Source of the DNA: Chroococcidiopsidaceae cyanobacterium CP_BM_RX_35
Lineage (GTDB): Bacteria > Cyanobacteriota > Cyanobacteriia > Cyanobacteriales > Chroococcidiopsidaceae
Assembly (NCBI GenBank): GCA_019242465.1
Contig: JAFAVL010000570.1
Location: 1-11,786 of the forward strand
Direction: 5' to 3'
Length of the DNA: 11,786 bases
Shown: piece after piece, positions 6,695 through 11,786 of the stretch
Position numbering within the stretch: the first letter of the stretch is position 1
Layout: every line of letters begins with the position of its first letter
The notes under the pieces: model-generated
Databases searched by the model: none
Seen by the model: only the letters and a program-made list of their open reading frames with translations
What the model was told of the DNA's origin: nothing
Made by a program: the position numbers and the translations under genes

Positions 6695-6892
6695 ATGACG
6701 AACCCTAACACAAACTTGCCACCTGTTGCTTCAGCATACAACGGTAAGGACCGCAATGCTTTTCTGTTTGGGTTTAACCCCCAGGCAGAGCTGTGGAACG
6801 GACGTTTAGCTATGATTGGATTCTTGGCTTACCTAATTTGGGATTTTGCTGGATACAGTGTGTTGCGTGATGTGCTTCGCCTTGTTGGCTAA
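6695..6892 (+). CDS. hli: High-light-inducible protein (HLIP/Scp, one-helix chlorophyll-binding)
   Basis: This 65-aa thylakoid membrane protein belongs to the light-harvesting-like superfamily. HLIPs bind chlorophyll and carotenoid, dissipate excess energy and help photosystem II assembly and repair under high light. The chlorophyll-binding signature is clear: FNPQAELWNGRLAMIGFLAY (27-46), with Glu32, Asn35 and Arg37, followed by the rest of a single membrane helix to about residue 50. The N-terminus is polar. The longer open frame begins inside catalase; ATG 6695 is chosen because it gives the normal HLIP length and has an AGG (6683-6685) 9 bases upstream. The gene is followed by a strong terminator, so it is likely the last gene of its unit. 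I could not find a good HLR1 (RpaB) site upstream. Confidence 0.93.
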   Translation: MTNPNTNLPPVASAYNGKDRNAFLFGFNPQAELWNGRLAMIGFLAYLIWDFAGYSVLRDVLRLVG

Positions 6893-6921
6893 ATTCGTCA
6901 ACGCTTTATAAGTTATTACCT

Positions 6922-6962
6922 AGCTGGCAGTTCGAGGAACCCCCTCAAGCTGCCAGCTTTTG
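6922..6962 (+). terminator. Rho-independent-type terminator after hli
   Basis: AGCTGGCAG (6922-6930) and CTGCCAGCT (6950-6958) form a perfect 9-bp stem. An inner GAGG (6934-6937)/CCTC (6943-6946) pair extends it, and a run of T follows (6958-6961). It lies 29 bases after the hli stop. Confidence 0.8.
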
Positions 6963-6969
6963 ATAAAAT
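6961..6969 (+). promoter_or_regulatory. Candidate extended -10 promoter for the 2TM gene
   Basis: TGATAAAAT carries the TGn extension plus TAAAAT (6964-6969), 5 of 6 matches to TATAAT. It begins in the terminator's T-run. A start near 6976 would leave a leader of about 17 bases. No -35 is expected, since that region is the terminator stem. The tight space between terminator and gene makes such a promoter necessary unless there is read-through. Confidence 0.35.
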
Positions 6970-6992
6970 TAGTTCATCTCACTACTCTTACT

Positions 6993-7241
6993 ATGCCTCC
7001 TCGTTGGCCTCGTAAACCAGACCGCAAAGATCCAGCCTATCGACGCTTAGATGACCGGATGAACTTTGCTGTCCATGTAGCTGTTGCTGCTTTATGCAAT
7101 TCGGGATTGTGGTTTTTCCACAACATCGGGTCTATCACTTGGGAATGGCTACCTTGGTTGACTAGCGGTTGGATAGTCGTATTACTGCTGCATCTCATTT
7201 ACATAACCGCGATCGCCAATTACTCGGAGCAGACGCAGTAA
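6993..7241 (+). CDS. 2TM domain-containing membrane protein
   Basis: This 82-aa protein of the cyanobacterial 2TM-domain type has a basic, Pro-rich start (MPPRWPRKPDRKDPAYRRLD). Two membrane helices follow, at about 24-43 (NFAVHVAVAALCNSGLWFFH) and 57-74 (TSGWIVVLLLHLIYITAI), joined by a short Trp-rich loop. Function is unknown; in other proteins this domain can accompany LytTR or histidine kinase modules, but here it stands alone. An earlier TTG start at 6960 would place 11 codons over the terminator, so the ATG at 6993 is preferred; it gives the family-like opening. No ribosome binding site is visible, consistent with a very short leader. The HIP1 octamer at 7209-7216 lies inside the gene. 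Confidence 0.75.
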   Translation: MPPRWPRKPDRKDPAYRRLDDRMNFAVHVAVAALCNSGLWFFHNIGSITWEWLPWLTSGWIVVLLLHLIYITAIANYSEQTQ

Positions 7242-7364
7242 GGCATTTCAGCCAGAATCTATCTAGAGATAAAAGCAGGCTACCTGTCAATTGCCTTTAT
7301 GGCAGTGGAAATGGGTAGAGCAAGTAAGCAATAATTGAGTTGTTAGTCATTTTGGTGGATTCTC

Positions 7365-7670
7365 ATGGCTAAAACCAACACGACAGAAGTCATTGAAGCG
7401 ATCGCCGCTGAAATTGGTGAGAACGTATATATTGACGTAGCTAAGTGGCATCTTTATCTGTCCGATGCCCACTTGCATAAGGTTGTCGCTGAACAAATGT
7501 ACCCCTTGCTGAAAGATACTGTAGACGCAGAGCGAGTTTCACAGATTCTACAGTCGATTCCTGTCAAAATTGGGGGTGGGAAGCGAGAAGTGCCTTTGGC
7601 CGATTTGCTGCCAAAGCAATGCCAAGACAACTTGATGGAAATTTTAGAAAAGTACCAGCAACAAGCATAA
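7365..7670 (+). CDS. DUF3181 family protein
   Basis: This 101-aa soluble protein I recognise as the cyanobacterial DUF3181 family from its N-terminal half: IEAIAAEIGENVYIDVAKWH (10-29), then LYLSDAHLHKVVAEQMYPLL (30-49). The C-terminal half has a Gly-rich turn (IGGGKREVPLADLLP, 69-83) and a final helix. Function is not established. The ATG at 7365 lies 11 bases after a GGTGG-like purine stretch. It converges with murJ: its TAA (7668-7670) is separated by one base from the murJ stop, leaving no room for a separate terminator. The 123 bases upstream (7242-7364) contain nothing I can name. Confidence 0.8.
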   Translation: MAKTNTTEVIEAIAAEIGENVYIDVAKWHLYLSDAHLHKVVAEQMYPLLKDTVDAERVSQILQSIPVKIGGGKREVPLADLLPKQCQDNLMEILEKYQQQA

Positions 7671-7671
7671 T

Positions 7672-9282
7672 CTACGACACTCGCTTAGGTGAAAAGCGTT
7701 GGCGTAACCGAGAGACAAGCAGATCAACCTCTGGTAGGTTTAGCCGCATAGCGAACACACTAAAGACAACAAGCCCGACTAAACCTGCTAAGCATAGTTG
7801 CAGCAGCAACACTGGTAAACCCTGAGTTCCCAAAACTTGCTCTCCTCCCCAGAGGACGCCCCAACTAGCTAAACCAGCGGCAACGCTACTACCAGCTAAA
7901 CCCAAGAGTGGTCCAACCCACTCTTGCCACGGTAAGCCATGGAGTTTGCGGTCCAGCAGCCATAAAAACACGATCATTGATATTAAATTTACCCCTGCTG
8001 TTGCCAGGATCAGACCAGGAGCGCCAAACGGTTTAACGAGAAAATAATCTAGTACCGCGTTGAGCAAAATATTCGCCATACTAACGCGGAACGGTGTATT
8101 GCCATCTCCCAAAGCATAAAACACCCGCACCATGACATCTCGTCCTAAGTAGACGAACATGCCAATGCCGTAAGCCATGAGGACAGATGTTACCAGCATA
8201 GCGTCGTGATGTTTAAATGCTCCACGCTCATAAACTATCCGCACGGCAGGAAACGCTAGTGCCACTATGAGAGCCCCTAGTGGCAGCATAGTGATGGCGG
8301 TGAGGAGTAAACCCTGACGAATTCGCACTTTTAAGTTGACCCAATCTGATGGGTCTGCCAACCGGGAAAGCATTGGCAAAAGAGGTAGCAGAATGATGTT
8401 GGAGATAATCCCTAAGGGGGTCTGCACTAAATAATTGGCATAGTTGAAGGCTGCGCCAGCACCAGGAATCGCGGAAGCAAAAAACAGGTCAGTATAGACG
8501 TTAATTTGCAACATGCCAGAAGAAAATACTGCTGGACCCATAATTTTGGTGACTTCCCGCACCCCGGAGGAGCGAAAATTAAATCGTAGACGCAATGTAC
8601 CCAAACCTAACCGCCACTGAACAATCTGCTGCACTAACCACTGTAAGATGGCTCCTGCCAAGGTGCCCCAAGCCAAAACCATTCCACCTAGAAGAGCATA
8701 TTGGGGTTCTACGATCCGATGACCCAATTGCAGGGCTAAAATACCAAGCCCGATGATAATCGTGATGCTAGAAAAGACAGGACTGATCGAGAGCAGCCAA
8801 TATTGGTTTGCAGTATTGAGGGTGCCAAAGCCAATCCCCATCAATCCTGACAATATAGCGATGGGAGCCATAATGCGCAGCTGTTGCGTGGCGATCGCAT
8901 GGGTCGTCTGACTCAAACCTGGTCCCACTAATGTAACAAAGGCATCGGCAAAGACGATCAGAGCAAAGGTGAATAGCAGCAGCACTCCTCCGATCAATGT
9001 CGTCATGGTCTCCACAAGCGGGGCTGCTTCTTCTTTGTTGCGCTTAGCTAAGACGCTAACAATGGCACTGTGGATTGGTCCATTAACGCCGCCCAGCAAT
9101 ACCAATAAGAAGCTAGGAATGACGTAGGCATAGCTGTAGGCATTGGCGGCATCGCCAACACCAAAAGCAGCTGCGATCGATTGCTGGCGCACCAGTGCCA
9201 CAAGTTTGCTAATGAGGGTGGCGATCGCCACGATTCCGGCAATTTTAGCTAGAGTTTGAGAGGACTGATGTTGTTTTGTCAC
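7672..9282 (-). CDS. murJ: Lipid II flippase MurJ (MviN family)
   Basis: This 536-aa MOP-superfamily integral membrane protein moves the peptidoglycan precursor lipid II from the inner to the outer face of the cytoplasmic membrane. It is hydrophobic over nearly its whole length, in line with about 14 helices. The N-terminus shows the MurJ pattern: ISKLVALVRQQSIAAAFGVG (24-43), then the Ala/Tyr helix ANAYSYAYVIPSFLL and LGGVNGPIHSAIVSVLAKR. Arg32 corresponds to the conserved first-helix arginine that lines the cavity. Mid-protein landmarks include VLMAYGIGMFVYLGRDVMVR and FYALGDGNTPFRVSMANILL. The start is GTG at 9282, with no ribosome binding site visible. A HIP1 octamer lies 9 bases upstream (9292-9299) and two more lie inside the gene. 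The length is normal and the frame intact. Confidence 0.93.
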   Translation of the reverse strand: MTKQHQSSQTLAKIAGIVAIATLISKLVALVRQQSIAAAFGVGDAANAYSYAYVIPSFLLVLLGGVNGPIHSAIVSVLAKRNKEEAAPLVETMTTLIGGVLLLFTFALIVFADAFVTLVGPGLSQTTHAIATQQLRIMAPIAILSGLMGIGFGTLNTANQYWLLSISPVFSSITIIIGLGILALQLGHRIVEPQYALLGGMVLAWGTLAGAILQWLVQQIVQWRLGLGTLRLRFNFRSSGVREVTKIMGPAVFSSGMLQINVYTDLFFASAIPGAGAAFNYANYLVQTPLGIISNIILLPLLPMLSRLADPSDWVNLKVRIRQGLLLTAITMLPLGALIVALAFPAVRIVYERGAFKHHDAMLVTSVLMAYGIGMFVYLGRDVMVRVFYALGDGNTPFRVSMANILLNAVLDYFLVKPFGAPGLILATAGVNLISMIVFLWLLDRKLHGLPWQEWVGPLLGLAGSSVAAGLASWGVLWGGEQVLGTQGLPVLLLQLCLAGLVGLVVFSVFAMRLNLPEVDLLVSRLRQRFSPKRVS

Positions 9283-9419
9283 AAAGGGTTAGCGATCGCT
9301 TCTATGGCTCATAACATTTAATCGCAATTTTTGAGATTTATGATTCTTAGGTGGGCATCCTAGGTACATGAAATAGTTATAAGTTAACTTGTCAGCCCCT
9401 AGCCCTCTCACTAACTGCC
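9283..9419. promoter_or_regulatory. Divergent promoter region between murJ and devB
   Basis: These 137 bases separate the divergent starts of murJ (GTG 9282) and the devB-type gene (ATG 9420) and must hold both promoters. They include a HIP1 octamer (9292-9299) and an imperfect inverted repeat, CTTAGG/CCTAGG, near 9346-9364. No convincing -35/-10 pair or GTAN8TAC (NtcA) site was found. Confidence 0.35.
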
Positions 9420-10631
9420 ATGGAAAAATACCATAAGCTTAAAAAGCTAATCTCCAAGCCTAACGAACGGTGGAACACCACCTTGGCAATTGCGCTCGCC
9501 ATAATCATAGGACAAGCAGTTGCTCTCTACTGCTTACGTCCTTGGCTGGGTGTAACTCAAGCTCCTGCCACCCCTGCCAACGCGATTCCCAAAGTTGATG
9601 CAGTGACGGCATTAGGACGCCTGGAGCCCCAAGGAGATGTCATCCAGCTCTCTGCAGCATCAGACTCAGCTCAAAGTAACCGTGTAGCTCAACTGCTGGT
9701 GCGGCAAGGGGACCGAGTGCACGTAGGTCAAGTCGTTGCGCTCCTCGACAGTCATGACCACCTAAAGACGACCCTAGAGCAGGCGCAAGCGGCAGTTAAA
9801 GTTGCCGAAGCTCATCTCAAGCAGGTAAAAGCTGGGGCAAAACCTACAGAGATTACAGCTCAACAAGCAAATGTTAGTGGCGTCAAAGCTGAAACGCAGG
9901 CTGAGATTAACACTCAAGAAGCAACTATTGTCCACCTTGATCCCGAGCTGCGCAACGCCCAAACAGAATATCATCGCTACTTAGGGGTTTATCGCAAAGG
10001 AGTCATTTCCGCTTCCACGCTCGACAGTAAGCGACTGGCAGTCGAAACCCTAAAACAACAGATCAACGAGGCTAAGATTAATCTCAGCCGCACCAAGACA
10101 CTCCTACAACAGCAAACGGCTGAAGCTCAAGGTGCCCTAAATGAGCTGCAAGAAGTGCGCCCAGCAGATGTGCGGGAGGCACAAGCAGAAGTTGACAAGG
10201 CTATTGTTGGGGTGAGGCAGGCACAAGCCAACCTCGATCTGGCATATGTGCGATCGCCGATCAATGGGCAGGTGTTGAAAATTCACACTTTGCCAGGAGA
10301 AGTTATAAGTGATAAAGGGCAAGGGATTGTCGAGCTAGGTCAAACCGACCAGATGTATGTGGTGGCTGAGGTGTACGAAAGCGATATTGCCAAAGTCCAC
10401 CTTGGTCAACGGGCAACACTTATGAGTGAGAGCAATACAGTACCAGAGCGGTTACACGGTACAGTAGACCAGATTGGCTGGCAAGTTGGTAAAAAAGATG
10501 TTGTCAACAACGATCCAGCCGCCGATGTAGATGCTAGAGTCGTTGAGGTAAAAATCCGCCTCGATCCAGCAGATAGCGTGCGAGTTGCGGGTTTAACTAA
10601 CATGCAGATGCGGGTGAGAATTAACATTTAG
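9420..10631 (+). CDS. devB: DevB-type membrane fusion protein of an ABC exporter (HlyD family)
   Basis: This 403-aa periplasmic adaptor would link an inner-membrane ABC exporter to a TolC-like outer-membrane channel. In Anabaena, DevBCA exports heterocyst glycolipids. Residues 20-39 form the single membrane anchor (TTLAIALAIIIGQAVALYCL). The DevB hallmark ALGRLEPQGDVIQLSAA (64-80) follows, then a lipoyl-like half (LLVRQGDRVHVGQVVALLDS). A long helical hairpin rich in Ala/Gln/Glu spans about 115-272, and the second lipoyl half is LAYVRSPINGQVLKIHTLPG (274-293). The C-terminal beta barrel includes NDPAADVDARVVEVKIRLDP. The protein seems complete, but the devC and devA genes that normally follow in the same operon are absent; a minus-strand flavoprotein gene begins 4 bases beyond the stop. 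ATG 9420 has no clear ribosome binding site. It may serve an ABC transporter encoded elsewhere; the substrate cannot be read from the sequence. Confidence 0.9.
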   Translation: MEKYHKLKKLISKPNERWNTTLAIALAIIIGQAVALYCLRPWLGVTQAPATPANAIPKVDAVTALGRLEPQGDVIQLSAASDSAQSNRVAQLLVRQGDRVHVGQVVALLDSHDHLKTTLEQAQAAVKVAEAHLKQVKAGAKPTEITAQQANVSGVKAETQAEINTQEATIVHLDPELRNAQTEYHRYLGVYRKGVISASTLDSKRLAVETLKQQINEAKINLSRTKTLLQQQTAEAQGALNELQEVRPADVREAQAEVDKAIVGVRQAQANLDLAYVRSPINGQVLKIHTLPGEVISDKGQGIVELGQTDQMYVVAEVYESDIAKVHLGQRATLMSESNTVPERLHGTVDQIGWQVGKKDVVNNDPAADVDARVVEVKIRLDPADSVRVAGLTNMQMRVRINI

Positions 10632-10655
10632 CTGGTCAATTCGTGTATCGACCAG
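10632..10655. terminator. Hairpin between convergent devB and flavoprotein genes, possible shared terminator
   Basis: CTGGTCAAT (10632-10640) pairs with ATCGACCAG (10647-10655) with one mismatch around a 6-base loop. It starts right after the devB stop and covers the last codons of the opposing gene. Neither side has a proper T-run, so termination is uncertain. Confidence 0.4.
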
Positions 10656-11786
10656 GAGCCAGAATTTGATTGGGGTCCAAGGTAGTTCTGATTTGATGCA
10701 GGAAGTTCTTGTAGCTCACTTCTTCTGCCGCAAAGCCCTCCATTGACTGAATTCCCAGCCGATATGGGTAATAGCCTGATTGAGTAAGCTTTGAAATTAA
10801 ATCTTTGTAACACGCCATCGCCCGCTCATCTTCTCCAACTACTTCTCGGTCATAGGAGATAGTAATCACGCAGCCGAGACATCTTTCTGTGAGCAGTGTC
10901 ATTGAGATGATGGGCTCAAACTCATAGACAGCTAAAGTATTTGTGATCAGCTCATTAATTGCTGCTGCATGTTTTCCATCTAGAGGTGCGATTGGGGCAC
11001 ACCAGATCAAGCCGCAACCGTCTCGATCAGGATTTGGCTCTGCTGGTATGGGAAACCTTTTACGCCAATATGTACTATTGATAAAGCTTTTGGTCGGAAT
11101 TCCCTTCATTAAGTCATAGAGTGGCTGTAGTACCTTGAGCATCTCCGAGAGATTTAACCCAGTAACCCACTGATAAGGCTTTGCCAGCCACCGGGCTAGT
11201 TGTAGCGTTCGGTCATCTAGGAATTGCAGTCTACTCACCTTACCCTTAAGCGCCTTTCGAATCAGACGGCGGGCTTCAGCTACCTGCCTTTTAGTACCGT
11301 AGAGACTGCCAGAGCCATTCCACACCCCCAAACCCCAAATTTTGGCAAAATGAGCCATCATTTCGGGTGACAAAGGCGTTTTACCTCCTGTTTCCTGCCA
11401 AGGATACTGCTGGATAGAAGATAGGTTCTTGTAACTATTAACAACATGGATAGCACTCGCGATTGTTCCATTCAATCGCAGGGGACGCAGGGCATCAATT
11501 AGCTGAGCTAGATCGGCATGGCTTTTAACACTAAAAAAGAAAGCCTGAAAACATTCTGGGGCTGGCATCAGCCAGATTGTCATTTTTGTCACAATGCCAA
11601 AGTTGGATTGAGAGAATAAGCCATGTAGCACTGGTCCAACTCCCCAACGGTAAATTGGTGCAGTCAGAGAATTGGAGAAGCGTCCAAAACCTGTATGCAG
11701 ACACTCACCCGTCGGTAAAATGACTTCCAATCCGCAAACATGGGCGAAGTGATCTCCGTAAGGTGTATGCCCAAAGCCTCTTTCCA
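10636..11786 (-). CDS. FAD-binding oxidoreductase, VAO/4-cresol dehydrogenase type, C-terminal part
   Basis: This is the 3' part, about 382 codons, of a flavoprotein of the vanillyl-alcohol oxidase/p-cresol methylhydroxylase family; the gene starts beyond the right edge. The frame is open to 11786 and the first visible residues, RGFGHTPYGDHFAHVCGLEV, are the end of the FAD-binding (PCMH) domain. The Asp of PYGDH probably matches the catalytic Asp170 of vanillyl-alcohol oxidase. Next come LFSQSNFGIVTKMTIWLMP, a family signature, and the substrate domain. The C-terminus has GYYPYRLGIQSM, whose Tyr-Arg matches Tyr503-Arg504 of that enzyme, and closes with LDPNQILAPGRYTN. Such enzymes oxidise para-substituted phenols; the substrate here is unknown. 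The covalent FAD residue (His422 in the fungal oxidase) seems to be replaced by Leu or Gly in CGLIWCAP, judged from a remembered alignment. It converges with devB, 4 bases apart. Confidence 0.85.
   Translation of the reverse strand, partial: ERGFGHTPYGDHFAHVCGLEVILPTGECLHTGFGRFSNSLTAPIYRWGVGPVLHGLFSQSNFGIVTKMTIWLMPAPECFQAFFFSVKSHADLAQLIDALRPLRLNGTIASAIHVVNSYKNLSSIQQYPWQETGGKTPLSPEMMAHFAKIWGLGVWNGSGSLYGTKRQVAEARRLIRKALKGKVSRLQFLDDRTLQLARWLAKPYQWVTGLNLSEMLKVLQPLYDLMKGIPTKSFINSTYWRKRFPIPAEPNPDRDGCGLIWCAPIAPLDGKHAAAINELITNTLAVYEFEPIISMTLLTERCLGCVITISYDREVVGEDERAMACYKDLISKLTQSGYYPYRLGIQSMEGFAAEEVSYKNFLHQIRTTLDPNQILAPGRYTN

Noticed and set aside
6960..6992. TTG start for the 2TM protein
   Set aside because: It would lie on the terminator T-run and add 11 residues before the family-like MPPRWPRKP opening.
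7682..7702. CGCTT/AAGCG hairpin at the murJ 3' end as terminator
   Set aside because: The stem has only 5 base pairs and there is no T-run on either strand.

Overview
The window is chromosomal DNA from a cyanobacterium. Seven copies of the cyanobacterial octamer GCGATCGC (HIP1) occur in 11.8 kb, where about 0.2 would be expected by chance. The gene set agrees: an HpsA-like hormogonium polysaccharide protein, a one-helix high-light-inducible protein (HLIP), a DUF3181 protein, a DevB-type exporter subunit and a cyanobacterial-style MurJ. A filamentous or otherwise multicellular lineage is plausible from hpsA and devB, but that is inference.

Layout. (1) 44-2545, minus strand: an hpsA-like gene with a prepilin-like N-terminus, interrupted by one in-frame TAA and ended by two further stops at the left edge. 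It is probably a pseudogene. (2) 2546-4215: a small accessory patch. It holds a 59-aa unknown ORF and a short in-frame remnant behind it. Next come an intact MNT nucleotidyltransferase antitoxin (MntA-like) and a stub of about 10 codons where its HEPN toxin partner should begin, then two translationally coupled unknown minus-strand genes. (3) 4216-4791: a Uma2-family endonuclease-fold protein. (4) 4862-7241: a stress block with a promoter and leader hairpin, a clade-3-like monofunctional haem catalase, an HLIP, a strong terminator and a 2TM protein. (5) 7365-9282: a DUF3181 gene convergent with murJ, with one base between the stops. (6) 9420-10631: a devB-type membrane fusion protein with no devC/devA next to it. 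(7) 10636-11786, minus strand: the C-terminal part of a VAO/4-cresol dehydrogenase-type flavoprotein that runs off the right edge.

How the genes relate. Catalase removes H2O2 and HLIPs protect chlorophyll proteins under excess light, so block 4 may be a photo-oxidative stress neighbourhood, although each gene appears to have its own signals. Block 2 looks like a site of toxin-antitoxin decay and gene insertion: the surviving MNT frame still carries the ATGA overlap that would couple it to a HEPN gene, but the HEPN frame stops at once inside a CCTAGG palindrome shared with the convergent gene. I found no rRNA, tRNA, CRISPR array or intact insertion sequence. No complete new system is evident. 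The best leads are the orphaned antitoxin and the unknown gene pair replacing its toxin, the broken hpsA, the lone devB and the flavoprotein that seems to lack a covalent FAD anchor.
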